Program-made: the position numbers and the translations under genes | In this document: in pieces, positions 48,343 through 59,984 of the stretch | How positions within the stretch are numbered: position 1 is the stretch's first letter | Layout: every line of letters begins with the position of its first letter | The notes under the pieces: model-generated | The model's input: only the letters and a program-made list of their open reading frames with translations | Databases searched by the model: none | What the model was told of the DNA's origin: nothing | NCBI RefSeq assembly: GCF_003265705.1 | Contig: NW_020312859.1 | Coordinates: 4,538,770 to 4,602,769, forward strand | Length of the DNA: 64,000 nucleotides | Source of the DNA: Callorhinus ursinus | Taxonomy: Eukaryota > Chordata > Mammalia > Carnivora > Otariidae | Reading direction: 5' to 3'

Positions 48343-48536
48343 GGGTGCCTGGGTAGCACAGTCAGATAAGCATCTGACTCTTGATTTTGGCTCAGGTCAT
48401 GATCTCAGGGTCATGAGATCAAGCCCCGAGTCAGGCTCCTCTCTGGGCTTGGAGTCTGCTTAAGACTCACTGTCCCTCTCTTTCCCCACCCCATGCACTC
48501 TGTCTCTAAAATAAATAAATCTTTAAAAAAAAAAAA
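48343..48536 (+). mobile_element. Can-SINE with imperfect 14-bp target-site duplication
   Basis: Head GGGTGCCTGGGTAGCACAG, then the CT-rich tract, AATAAATAAAT and poly-A. Flanks are AGATATGCACTCAA (48314-48327) and AGATGTGCACTCAA (48537-48550), one mismatch. It lies just downstream of the L1 3' end at 47205-48285. Confidence 0.93.
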
Positions 48537-49804
48537 AGATGTGCACTCAAGGGTTGGAATTAACACTTCTTACAGCTTCATCAAGGACATTCTTAAGTAA
48601 AAACTGGCATTTTGGGTTTTTATAAAGTGAGTTTTTACATGGTGGTGAAGAATACAATGACAGAACAGTTGGAAACCGTTGCGTTGATTCATGCTAAAAT
48701 CCCAGCCATTTTACCCACCATTGTGTCTGCACTGAGTGCAAATATCAACACAGTGGGGGTAAAAAGGCAAATAGAATCTTAGTGTACTGTTAAAATCACT
48801 TTGATGTTGTAGAATCACAGAAACGGTCTTGGGGACCCCCAGAGCTTCATAGAAGACACTTTGAGAACTGCTAGATTAAGTGATTATATGGTATCCAGGG
48901 ATCTCTTTGACTCCTATCACAAAATCAGGGCAAGGATTCTGCAGAAGGGTCTCTGAAATTTGGTATATATAAGAAAACTTCGGTGAGTCTGTTGAAAGTT
49001 CATATTTCTAAGCCCCACATCCAGAGATGTGTAGTGGACTCTGAAATTCACAGCGCTTCTCTTTTTGGATGGAAAACCGGCACCTATAGTTCCCTACACA
49101 TTGGTGATTTTCAGGTCACTGCCCTCCTACAAATAATTTAATCAGTGGGTTACATTTCCCCATGGGGAAAAATGTTTTAGTTGGTGCAATAATTCTTCCA
49201 TAGCATTTATTTGCCCTATCCGGCACTAATATACCAGTTATTATTAATTTAATGGTTAATTAATAATCATTCCATTTACCTTTTTAGAGCTTAGAAGGGC
49301 TTTTTGAGGATGATTGATTTCAAATAGTCTTATAAAAACGTGCACAGAGGATTTTCATGTGACACTTTCCTTAAGCAGATGTCTTTGTTGCAAGTAGAGA
49401 CATCCAAGGCACCCTATTGATCAGTCTTAAAAACAGCCAATGTAACATCTTCTTCTATAAAAAGCATCACTATGGGTTTTAATCGTGAAGTTTGGAGCCT
49501 GAATCCCTGTTGAAGCTAGCCTTGTTCAACTTTATTTTTTTTCTTTGCTCCTCTTGCAGTATAAGGTGACTTTAGAAAAGAACAATGACATTTCAACTGA
49601 GAACTTGGCAGGAGGGTAAAGGGGCTGCTTCCCAGCACATCTGAAGAAGAAGACAATGCTGGGAGGCCTGGGGTGAGGGAAACAGCCTGGCTTTCCACTG
49701 GGGGACATAAAATGCTTCCAAATGTTTATTAGAAAAACAAAACAGGAAGATTTTCAGTCCCTAAAGTGTTCTATTTCACTTTCTTTTCAAAATTTAATGT
49801 ATAG

Positions 49805-49945
49805 ATGAATTACCTGGAGTCTTAAAAAAAAAAGTTTCTGATTCATTAGATATGGGATGGGGCCCAAGGTTCTTCATTTCTAGCACATTCCTAGATGATA
49901 AGGATACTGCTGGTTCATGGACCACTAAGTAGCAAAGCCCTGCAG
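49805..49945 (+). mobile_element. MER20-like hAT MITE, partial
   Basis: GATGAATTACCTGGAGTCTT, TTTCTGATTCATTAGATATG, GATAAGGATACTGCTGGTTC. Partial match only. Confidence 0.5.
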
Positions 49946-50033
49946 CATTCTGCTTCTCCTTGTTGATTGGCACTGTTTGCTCTAAACAGTCTTTATTACT
50001 TAAGTCTACATAAACAGTTTTAAAGTTTTGGGA

Positions 50034-50228
50034 TTTTTTAAAGATTTATTTATTTAAGAGAGAGAGTGCCTGAGTGGGGGGGGGGGATAGAGGGAGGGAG
50101 AGAAACTCAAGCAGACTTCCTGCTGAGCATGGAGCCCAATGCGGAATCAATCTCATGACCCTGAGATCATGACCTGAGCCAAAAATCAAGAGTCGGACAC
50201 TTAACCGACTGAACCACCCAGATGCCCC
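50034..50228 (-). mobile_element. Can-SINE, reverse orientation
   Basis: Complement of a Can-SINE: TTTTTTAAAGATTTATTTAT, a purine tract, TGAGCATGGAGCCCAATGCG, and the head complement ending GAACCACCCAGATGCCCC. A short flanking TTAAAGTT is shared at 50020-50027 and 50229-50236. It contains an 11-G run near 50077. Confidence 0.92.
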
Positions 50229-50639
50229 TTAAAGTTATTGTTTAAATGAGCTATTAACGTTAGCTAATAGAGCTGTTGGTCAGTGGTCATTGTAAACTGA
50301 GTAAACTTTCCTTCATTCATTACTGGATCCTTGACTGAAGTGATAACTTTTCAACATGAACTTGGCTGGGAAATAACACTCTGAGGTTTGGTAGGGGTGG
50401 GGTAGATTTACTAAATATTCACATGTCACCATTACTCAGCAAGCTACCAGTGTATTAGGCATGGATTATACCATGTCACCCAAGCACAGAAATCCATCCA
50501 TCAATTAAAATATGATACTATGGCTAGTTGTAACATATTACATTAAGTAATCATTTTTAGAGTACTTTCATGTTCCTAATTATCTTTGATCTCCATCACA
50601 ACACTGAGGTAGTTAATATAACTTTATTTTGAATAAAGA

Positions 50640-50995
50640 TTAATAGAAACTCATCACAAAAATGATATGTGCTTATATAGAAATTATGGAAAAAATAAAG
50701 AGGAAAAAGTCCTCTATTCATCATAAAATATTAACATTTGGGGTGGAATTTCTTTTCCATTTTTCTTTACCAAATTAAAAATAAGGTTGTACATAATTAT
50801 GACACTCCCTTACAATGCTGCATACTACTTTTGCCACATATCATAATAGCAGTCATCATTTTAATGATGTTTTTTGGGTATTTATTCTTGATTGATTATT
50901 CCTTGTGGAACTGCTGACTTGTGATGTTGCTTACGTCTGTGCTTCTGTGTGTATTTGTACACATCCCACTATATTTTTGGTTTGCCTTCACTGTT
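50640..50995 (-). mobile_element. Old L1-like fragment, antisense
   Basis: ATATTAACATTTGGGGTGGA, ATAAGGTTGTACATAATTAT, TATTCCTTGTGGAACTGCTG. Low similarity to L1 3' sequence; truncated by the young L1 at 51017. Confidence 0.4.
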
Positions 50996-51016
50996 CCATT
51001 AGAACTGCCTCTGTTG

Positions 51017-51229
51017 TGAGACGATGGACTCTGAAAAACAAACTGAGGGTTCTAGAGGGGAGGAGGTGGGGGGATGGGTTAGCCTGGTGATGGGTATTAA
51101 AGAGGGCACGTTCTGCGTGGAGCACTGGATGTTATGCACAAACAATGAATCATGGAGCACCACGTCAAAAACTAATGATGTATGGTGATTAACATAACAT
51201 AATAATAAAAATTTAAAGAAGAAAAAAAT
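51017..51229 (+). mobile_element. Caniform LINE-1 3' end, 15-bp duplication (one mismatch)
   Basis: GAGACGATGGACTCTGAAAA through TGGTGATTAACATAACATAA and an A-rich tail. Flanks are GAACTGCCTCTGTTG (51002-51016) and GAACTGGCTCTGTTG (51230-51244). The tract shows small deletions relative to the other copies (ATGATGTATGG instead of ATGATGTAATGTATGG). Confidence 0.93.
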
Positions 51230-51647
51230 GAACTGGCTCTGTTGATCACTGTGTGTACCACCCATTTTAATTATAGCATAACAAAACATTTTAATATGTA
51301 GTCTTCCTAATGATTCTTGTTTTTCCAACTGTCCTTAGCTATTTTCACCCACTTATGTTTCCCTCTGAATTTCACAATCACTTTATCATGTTCCCTAAAT
51401 AATCCCCAATGGAATTGACTTAAATTGTATTAAGACTCTTAGTTAATCTGAAATGGTTACATTACCATGAGCTTTTAATGTATCCATTCAAGTCTTTACT
51501 GTTTCTCAGGAATTACATAGATTCCTTCAAATTGATGACATTCCTAGCTACTTTGTTAAAATTGTTTCTTCCTACTATTGTTTGTGATATTTTGTGCTGT
51601 TTCCCCCCTTATGTTTGCTAACTGGGTTTTACTGGTATTTAGGAAAA

Positions 51648-51667
51648 CCGCGCGCGTGTGTGTGTGA
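51648..51667 (+). repeat. CG/TG alternating dinucleotide tract
   Basis: CCGCGCGCGTGTGTGTGTGAG: a short CG run that grades into TG, presumably CpG-decayed. The sequence is of Z-DNA-forming type. Confidence 0.9.
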
Positions 51668-51969
51668 GTATATGTTATCCATCCCATTTGCTGAAACCTC
51701 TTGTGAATTTCTTTAAATAAGTTTTATTATCTTGGTTTACCAGTCTAATAATCACATCATCTGTGAATAATGATAATTTTATGTCCCCCTTTCCAGTAGT
51801 GATAGCTTTTATTTTGATTTTATACTTTGGTTGCATTGTAGAGCTTTCTGGACAATGTTGCCAAATGATGTTGATGGTTGACCTTTTGCATTACCCCCCA
51901 ACCTCAAAGATTAGCCCTCCAGGAAATTTCTTCTATGTGTGATGTTAGTTGTAGGTTTAAAATAGATAT

Positions 51970-52162
51970 ATTTTTTAAAGATTTTATTTATTTATTTGAC
52001 AGAGAGAGACAAAAGAGAGGGAATACAAGCAGGGGGGGTAGGGGAGGGAGAAGCAGGCTCCCTGCTGAGCAGGGAGCCCAATGTGGGGCTTGATTCCAGG
52101 ACCCTGGGATCATGACCTGAGCCCAAGACAGCCGCTTAACAACTGAGCCACTCAGGAGCCTC
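51970..52162 (-). mobile_element. Can-SINE, reverse orientation, with 12-bp target-site duplication
   Basis: TTTTTTAAAGATTTTATTTA, GAGAGAGACAAAAGAGAGGG, CTGCTGAGCAGGGAGCCCAA, and the head complement ending TGAGCCACTCAGGAGCCTC. The exact duplication TAAAATAGATAT lies at 51958-51969 and 52163-52174. It is inserted in old antisense L1 sequence. Confidence 0.95.
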
Positions 52163-53342
52163 TAAAATAGATATTTTTAAAACATGATAAGAAAAATTAC
52201 CTGTATTTTACCATTTATTTTTGTGATTCTTTTTATATCAGAAATGGATGTTAAATTTTATCACGTCTTTTTGGCATCTATTCACATGATCATATTGATT
52301 TTATTTATGTGTTATTTTCCTAGATTTTCTATTACTAAGTCTATTTTGTGTACCTGAGCTAAATGACCTGTTTATGGGGAACCAGTTTAATAATATATTA
52401 GAGGAATAATTTGCAATAATTTGAGATGCTTTCCCCCTTTTTCTGTCTTATGTAATTGTTTGTATAGCATGGGAATTATCAGTTGTTGAAAGATTGAAAA
52501 AAAAAATCATTGGAAAAGCCATCTGGCTCCAGTGTTGTTTATTCTAATTTTCTTTTTATGGAACGCTTAATTAATTTATTGTCATTCTTTTTTGTTTAAT
52601 AACAAAGGCTTTTCAGATTCTGAAAACAGGTTTGGTCCTATCCCATAAGCATTAAACATCATTGTTCTCCTCATAATAGTTTCTAAAGAGTGTGAAATTG
52701 TGGTTTTGATTTCCTATTTGATATTAGAGTTATTTAGGAAAGTTCTTATTTTCCCCAGCTGGAAGTTTTTATTTGTTTAGAATTTTGCTTTAATAATTTC
52801 TAGTTCTGTCTCATTATGCAGAGAGAATATAGTGCATACCTCTATGTATAGAGGCATTATTGATCTTTGTGTATACCCCTTACCATTTTTGTCCTGCATA
52901 TCAAATATCTCAAATATTAAAGTATTATTTTTGTCTATGTCATATTTTCTGGGAGTAGCTTTTCTAATTTGTCATTTTATTTATTTTGTATTTAGACATT
53001 TCAGATTTATAATAGACACATCTTTATCTTTTGTAAGTCATTCTGTTGTTAAAAAGATTGTTCTACTCAAGATCTTTTTTTTGTAAACTTCAAACCTATA
53101 AGATGTTGCAAGGATAGCACAATAAACATCCATATATCCTTTCCCCAGACTCACCAGTTGTAAACATTTTGTCATATTTTCTTATCTCTCAAATGGTTGC
53201 TAGGTATCTCCTAAGAAAAACGTCAGTCTTCTATATAGCCACAGTACAATTATCATATTCAGGAAACTTAGAATTGATATAATATTAGCATCTAATACAT
53301 AGCTCACATTCCAGTTTCCACAGTTATATCAATTGATTGTCC

Positions 53343-53515
53343 TTTTTTATTTTGTTATGTTAATCACCATTCATTACATCATTAGTTTTTGATGTGGTAT
53401 TCCATGATTCATTGTTTGTGTTTAACACCCAGTGCTCCGTTCAATACATGCCCTCTTTAATACCCATCACCAGGCTAACCCATCCCCCCAACCCCCTCCC
53501 CTCTAGACCCCCCAG
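53343..53515 (-). mobile_element. Caniform LINE-1 3' end, antisense (host of a second insertion)
   Basis: TTTTGTTATGTTAATCACCA, CAATACATGCCCTCTTTAAT, GGCTAACCCATCCCCCCAAC, ending at CTCTAGACCCCCCAG, where the next L1 was inserted. It lies within old antisense L1 sequence. Confidence 0.9.
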
Positions 53516-53727
53516 GGTTTTTTTTAATTTTTTATTGTTATGTTAATCACCATACATTACATCATTAGTTCTTGATGTAGTGTTCCATGATTCATTGTTT
53601 GTGCATAACACCCAGTGCTCCACGCAGAATGTGCCCTTTTTAATACCCATCACCAGGCTAACCCATCCCCCCACCTTCTCCCCTCTAGAACCCTCAGTTT
53701 GTTTTTCAGAGTCCATCATCTCTCATG
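53516..53727 (-). mobile_element. Second caniform LINE-1 3' end, antisense, inserted at the edge of the first
   Basis: TTTTTAATTTTTTATTGTTA, CATACATTACATCATTAGTT, CCCAGTGCTCCACGCAGAAT, CAGAGTCCATCATCTCTCAT. Flanks TAGACCCCCCAG (53504-53515) and TAGAACCCCCAG (53728-53739) are a near-perfect duplication whose left copy is L1 sequence of the previous element. Confidence 0.9.
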
Positions 53728-54754
53728 TAGAACCCCCAGTTTTAAGGCTTTTTACAATCCAGTCCAGGATCTGGTCACATTGCATTTGATTGCCAGGGCA
53801 TCCTGAAAATTTTTAATAAATACATTATATTTTGAACCAATGGGCTATAATGTGGTTTATCATACATGGTGAGGTCTTAAATGTGGTGTTATTTCTCATA
53901 ATTATGCAGTTTTTCCCAACACTATTTATTGATTATTTTTTTTCTTTTCCCTTGATTTGTGTTGCTTGTTTCTGTATGTAAAATTCATACACGTGTGTAT
54001 GCACACACACGTTTATCACGTTTTCTTTTAGTCATACTCCAGTACCAATGGTTTAATTACTTAACTTCATTATATGCTTTAATATTCAGTAGTGGTTTTT
54101 CACCCTTCTTTGTTTAAAAAAGTTCTTAACTATATTTCTCATTTTAAACAAACAAACCAAAAAAAAAAAAAAACAAAGCACCTCCCAATGAAATTGTTAG
54201 AATTTTCAAATTAGAGTCGTATACATCTTCAAGGCTCCCAAATGTCACCTAACTGGCCTCATATTTTGTACAGGTTGCTTTTTCCCAAAGAAAAAAACCT
54301 TGATTTGGGCAAGACGGATTCTTTACAGTGTGTGATGCTTTCATCCGAGACTTGAGCGTTTCTGTCCCTTTGTCTCCCACTCTGCCAAGCCCTGTGCTAG
54401 GAGCTGGAGATACCCTTTTATTTCACTCAGTAGAGAGCTTTATTTTTCCTTCCCATGTCAGTCCAGTACATTTCTTATTTGTGTGATCCTTAGCTATTTT
54501 TAAAGGACTCTATTCTAAAAGGACTTTTTATTACATCTTCTAGTTTGTTTCATGCTGTACAGCTTATTGATCTCTATCTTCTATCAAAGCACTTTACTGA
54601 ATTCTTTCATTAATTTTAGGGGCCTTTCAGTTGATTCTCTTCGATATATTAGGTCACCGTCATATTATCTACAAATGATGATAAATTGCCTTCCTTTCTA
54701 AAATGTGTATCTCGTCTGTTTTTTGTCTTATTGCATTGGCCAGACTTTTCCCAT

Positions 54755-54880
54755 TTTAGATGCAAGTTCTAGAGGTAAAGTGACTCACTCAGCATGTCAG
54801 ATAGAGCGGGGGAGTGGTAAAGCCAGAACTAAAACCCCGACCTTGTGTTTTAGTTCAGTGCTGCTTTAGAAAACATCATC
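54755..54880 (-). mobile_element. MIR fragment, antisense
   Basis: TTTTAGATGCAAGTTCTAGA, GTAAAGCCAGAACTAAAACC. Confidence 0.5.
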
Positions 54881-55018
54881 AAATCAAGGTCATCTATCCA
54901 AATACCAGCTAACTGGCCTCCTATCTATCCAGTTGCCTTTCCCCAAAGGAAGGTTAACATTTTTACTGCTTACAGTCCTCCCTTAAAAGGTGTATGTGTA
55001 TGCATGCATGTGCATACA

Positions 55019-55044
55019 TGCACACACACACACACACACACACA
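55019..55044 (+). repeat. (CA)n microsatellite
   Basis: ATGCACACACACACACACAC continuing to CCCCATGTGTGTGATG, preceded by alternating GTGTATGCATGCATGTGCAT (purine-pyrimidine alternation). Confidence 0.95.
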
Positions 55045-55059
55045 CCCCATGTGTGTGAT

Positions 55060-55625
55060 GATGATAAATGATAGGGAGAGAAATTAAGCAGAGAAGTCTA
55101 ATAGGGTATGTTAGGATTGGGGTTGTGTTTTAAATAAAATGGTCAGGTCAGACTTCACTGGCAGAGATGGTGAAGCAAGCCTTCCAAGGGTTGGGTATAT
55201 TTGAAGGAAGAGCATTCCAGGCATAGAAGGTAGCAAGTGCAAAGGCCTTGAGATGGGAGCGTGCTTAGGGTGTTCAAGGAATGACAAAGAAACCATGTAA
55301 CTAGAGAAGATTTCAAAGAGATGAAATCAGAGTTTATAAGAGGGCTTTGGATACATTGCAAAGATGTTGCCTTTTACTCTAAGTAGGTAGGCTTTTAGTA
55401 CAGGAATGTCATACCCAGAGTCATGTTTTTAAAGGGTCACCCTAGCCACTGTTCTGAGAACAGATTATGGGGGGCAAGAGCGAAAGCAGGGAGACGAGTT
55501 GAGAGGCCATTGCGCTAATCCAATTGAGACATGATGGGGGTTTGGGCAGGTGGTAGCTGTAGAGGTGTTAGACCATGGGAGTTCTTATGTATGGCATTCT
55601 GAACAACAGAGGACCCATGATTAAG
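55060..55625 (+). mobile_element. Ancient mid-length mammalian repeat, family not recalled
   Basis: AAGAGCATTCCAGGCATAGA, GTAGCAAGTGCAAAGGCCTT, GGTGTTCAAGGAATGACAAA, GAAAGCAGGGAGACGAGTTG: a wording that recurs in mammalian genomes as one long old repeat. Related pieces are at 5040-5200 (TTAAGAGCAATGGAGAACCA), 19775-20110 (CAAGAGCAATGGGAAGCCAC) and 32995-33420 (CCTGGGTGACTCCCAGTTTC). Confidence 0.5.
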
Positions 55626-56033
55626 GGGGGTGCATAAGGATCATAACCAGGTCTTCTGCATTTTGATTTAAAATATATCTCATTGCAAGTAAGTGCATGC
55701 TCAGTTAACGCTAGTTAAACTTCTTTTAAATATTGGAGAAGAGGGTATGGAGCTCTGGCCATCATCAGATGGTTGTCTGGTTTTACCTTAAAAGGTTTCT
55801 TTTGTTTTCATCTGATAATAAGTAAAACTTAATTTGAAAGTTGTTACGGCCCCTTTACACAGCATATTTCTTTCTCTAAAACTTCTACTCAGCACCCACT
55901 TTTGCTAAATTTACCAAGTGCAGTTCAATCATAGGAAGGTCCAAATGGAAAACAAAGCAAATCTTTGTTGTCTAATTTGATAACACTGTAATAATGATGC
56001 ATGCGGCAATTGTTGGCTCCAGCCAACTTTTAT

Positions 56034-56062
56034 AGAGCACTTTCCTCTATAGAAAGTGCTCT
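56034..56062. repeat. Perfect 11-bp inverted repeat (hairpin, 7-nt loop)
   Basis: Arms AGAGCACTTTC (56034-56044) and GAAAGTGCTCT (56052-56062) flank CTCTATA. A second small dyad, TTGGCTCCAGCCAA, sits just upstream. Confidence 0.97.
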
Positions 56063-56084
56063 CTAGACACATTATCTCATTTAG

Positions 56085-56290
56085 TCCTCACACTATCCTG
56101 TATGTGCCCCTCTTCTCAGATTCCTTCCCTCTTTGAGTTCCTTGTTTGCCCTCACCTCACTGGATTATGCTGAACAGTTAATATCTGTCTCCCCATCTCA
56201 ATCCTGAGCTCCCATCAACCAGGGATCATGTTATTTTCAGAACTGCACCTGCCACACTGTAGTCACTGTTGAATAAATGAATGAGCACAT
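56085..56290 (+). mobile_element. L2 3' end, sense
   Basis: TGTCTCCCCATCTCAATCCT, GAGCTCCCATCAACCAGGGA, CACTGTTGAATAAATGAATG. Confidence 0.7.
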
Positions 56291-56704
56291 GGAAGATGGA
56301 GGGGGCAGTAGGTCACAGCTAGCAAAGATGCACATGCACATGCCAAACTGCGAATGTATACCTCCTCCCATCACCTTGCCTTCTCAAAGGGCTGTTGTGC
56401 TAGGCAAACAGTGGCGGAGGGAAAAACCAGGAATTCCCAGAGCCTTGGAATAAAGATTGGCTAACTAAGACATATCATTGTAAATTTCAGCTTCTTAGTT
56501 CCAAGTGACCTTTAATGTGGGGAATGTAATTGTAAAGCTAGATTCTGTTGGGGATTATAAAGCTCACATTTGCTTCTTAGCCCGGCTTGTACAGTAATGC
56601 CAAAGGTTTATCATAGCATTTTTGTATTAAAATGTGTGCATAGTTGAATGCTAAAGTACAGACTTTTGAGGGAGAAAGAACATCCAAGATTATTCAGTCC
56701 ATTT

Positions 56705-59700
56705 CCCTCATTTCTTTAACAGCTTTATTGAGGTATAATTTACATACCATAAAATTCACCCATTTTAAGTGTACAATTCAGTGATTTTCAGTAAATTTAT
56801 AGGGTTGTGCAACCATCACCACAATCGCATTTTAGAACACTTTGTCACACCGTAAAATACCCTATGCCTGAGGGTAGTTGATTCCTGTCCCCACCTCCAG
56901 TCCCAGGAAACCACTTACCTGATTTCTGTCTCTATAAATTTGCCTTTTCTTGACATTTCAGATGAGTGGAATCATACAATGAGTAGTCTTTTGCATCTAG
57001 CTTCTCTTATTTAGTACAGTGTTTTTGAGCTTAATCCATATTGTAGAATATATCAGTAATTTGTTTCTTTCATTGCTGAATTAGATTTTATTATATGGAT
57101 ATGCCACATATTATTTATTTGTTCACCAGTTGGTAGACATTTAGATTGTTTTGATATTTTGGCAATTATGAATAATACTGCTATTAGCATTTATATACAT
57201 ACAAGTCTTTGTGTAGACCCATGTTATCATTTCTTTTGGGTAGATAGCTAGTGGAATGGCTAGGTGAATAGTAGTTGCATGTTTGCCTTTTCAAGGAACT
57301 TCCAAACCATTTTTCAAAGTGGCTATACCATTTTTTTTAACCTTTCTAACAGCAATGTATGATGGTTCCAGTTTTTCCATGCCTGTGTCAACACTATCTA
57401 TTGTCTGTTTTTCTAATGGTAGCCATTCTAATGGGTGGGTTAGTGGTTTGTCATTGTGGTTTTAATTTACATTTCCCTAACGACTAATCAGGTTGACCAT
57501 CTTTTCATGAGCTTTCTAACCACTTGTATTTCATCTTTAGTGAAATGCCAGATCTTTGGCCAATTTCTTAATTGGGTTGTTTGTCTTCTTGTTATTAAGG
57601 GTCCTTACATATTTTGGAGAGAAGTCTTATCATACATATGTTTGCAGATATTTTCTGTCAACATGTAGCTTGTCTTATCATTGGTTTAATAGTGTCTTCT
57701 GATGCCCAATTAAAAAACAGTATCTAATGATATCCAACTCATCTCCTTTCCCCTTTTAATGCATGATGTTTTTGGTGTTGTATCTTACCCTTTTTTCCTA
57801 ATCCAACATCATGAAGATCTTCTCCTGTGTTTTTTCCTAGAAGTTTTATACTTTAGCTCTAACATTTAGGGCTATGATCTATTTCGTTAGTTCTTGTATA
57901 CAGTATGAATTTAAATTTGTATTTTTGCATGTGGCTGTTCAGTTGGCCCACGATCATTTGCTGAAAAGATTATTCTTTGACCATTGAATTTTCTTGGATT
58001 CTTTGTCAAGAATCAATTGATCATAAATGTAGTGGTTTATTTCTGGACTCTCAGTTCTCTTCCATTTATCTATAAGTCCATCTCATGCCAGCACCACACT
58101 GTATTGATTTTCATGTTATAAAATCAGGAACTGTAAATCCTCCAACTTTGTTCTTATTTTTAAAAAATTGTTTTGCTTATTATGGATCTTTGCCTTTCCA
58201 TATACATTTTAGTATCAGCTTGTTAGTTTTTGCAGAAAGTATCCTGGGATTCTGATAGAGATTGCATCAAGTCTATAGATAAATTTGCTGAGAATTGCCG
58301 TATTAACAATATTATCTGTTCCAATCCATCAACATGAAATGTCTCACCATTTATTTATATCTTTAATTTTTCAACAATGTTTTGTACTATTCAATGTATA
58401 AGTATTTCACTTCTTTTGTTTAGACTTATTTCTAAGTATTCTTTTTGGTACTATTGTAGATGGAATTGTTCACTTAATTTCATTTTCAGATTGTTCTTTG
58501 ACAATGACAAATATACAATAGATTTTTGTATTTTGGTTTTGTATCCTGCAACCTTGTTGAAATTGTTTATTCTAGTTGGGATGTGTGTATCTGTGTCTGT
58601 TTCTGTGTCTTTGTGTATTTGATAGAATTTTCTATGTAGAGGATCATGTCATCTGCAAATAAAACCTTCACTCCTTTCCTTCCAATGCCTTTAATTAATT
58701 AACTAGGCTCACTGGCTAGAATCTCTAGCACAATGCTTTATTTCACTGTCTAGACTCAGTATAGTACTCTTTAGTACAATGATGAGTAGACCTCTTTGTC
58801 TTGTTACTGCTTTTATAGGGAAAGCATTCAGTCTGTTACCCTTGAGTATGGTGTTCACTTTACATGTTTCATAGATGGCCTTTATCAAATTTAGAAAGCT
58901 TCTCTCTGTTTTTAGTTTGTTAGTACTTTTTATCATAAATAGACTTTTGATTTTGTCAATTTTTTTTCTGAGTCTGTTGAAATTACCATGTTTTTTTTTC
59001 CATTTACTTTAAACATATGTTGTATTGCATTAAATCAACCTTGCATTCCTGGGATAAATCTCAATTAGTTATAATGTACAATCTTTTTTATATGTTACTG
59101 TATTTAGTTTACTAATATTTAGTTAAATATTTGGGGGGTCATTATTCATGAAGGATTAGATTGTAGTTTTATTTTAATGTAATGTATTTCTCTGGTTTTG
59201 ATGACAGGGTTTCATAGAATGATGAATTCTTTCCTCTGCTGTTTTCTGGATAAGTTTATGAAAAATCAGAATTATTTATTCTTTAAATGTTTGGTAGACT
59301 TCACCAGTGAAGCCAGATGGGCTGGGCTTTTTTGAGGGAAGAATTTCAATTACTAATTGAATTACTTGTTATGAGTACATTGAAATTTTCTACTTTTTTA
59401 ATGACTCGGTTTTGGTAAATTGTGTGTTCCTAGGTATTTTTCCATTTCATCTAAGTTGTCTATGTTTTTTGGCATAAAGTTTTTGTGGCATTTCTTTATA
59501 ATTTTTAAAATATCTGTGGGGTCAGTAGTAATGTCCCCTTTTTCATTCTTGATTTTGGTAATTTATATCATCTCTCTCTTTCTCTTGACCAGTGGAGAGA
59601 AAGAGTTGCCAACTGTGTTGATCTTTTCAAAAAATCAACTTTTGTTTCATTGATTTTTCATTCTTATTTTTATGTTTTCTATTGCATTGATTTCTACTCT

Positions 59701-59860
59701 AACCTTTATTCTTTTCTTCTTTCTGCCTGTTTAGAGTTTAATTTGCTTTCATTTATCTATGTCTTAAAATGGAAACATAGATTATTAATTTGAGACCTTT
59801 TTTTTCATTATATAGATGTTTAAAACTATGCATTTTCTCTAGCCACTCCTGAAATTGTTA
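56705..59860 (-). mobile_element. Long L1M fragment (3' UTR and much of ORF2), antisense
   Basis: About 3.1 kb. The 3' UTR complement starts ACAGCTTTATTGAGGTATAA and is followed by ORF2 complement markers: GGCTATACCATTTTTTTTAA, TAGTGAAATGCCAGATCTTT, GGATTCTTTGTCAAGAATCA, GAGGATCATGTCATCTGCAA, CCTTGCATTCCTGGGATAAA, TTGTTTCATTGATTTTTCAT. This is the largest single repeat in the window. The ORF2 frame is destroyed by stops on the coding (minus) strand. Confidence 0.88.
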
Positions 59861-59984
59861 GTGTGGACAGTGTTCAGTTTACTCATTGCTCTTTGGAGAG
59901 ATATTATGCTGAGCCCCTCACTCTACTGTTCAAGAAGACCCACACCATAATTTTTAAATATGAGGAAGTTGAGGCATGTAGAGG

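Larger units (their letters stand above)
51345..53088 (-). mobile_element. Old L1 / HAL1-like ORF2 interior, antisense
   Basis: Diverged markers of antisense L1 ORF2: ACTTCATT-poor but with AATCACATCATCTGTGAATA, TTGCATTGTAGAGCTTTCTG, CATGATCATATTGATTTTAT, GTGTACCTGAGCTAAATG. Interrupted by the Can-SINE at 51970-52162. Family uncertain. Confidence 0.6.
53089..54755 (-). mobile_element. Old L1M block, antisense, interrupted by two younger L1 ends
   Basis: 53089-53342 (TGTTGCAAGGATAGCACAAT, CACATTCCAGTTTCCACAG) continues at 53740 (TTTTAAGGCTTTTTACAATC, CACATTGCATTTGATTGCC), then 53910-54130 (CCCAACACTATTTATTGATT, TCATACTCCAGTACCAATG) and 54480-54755 (TATTATCTACAAATGATGAT). Boundaries between separate fragments are unclear. 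Confidence 0.6.
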
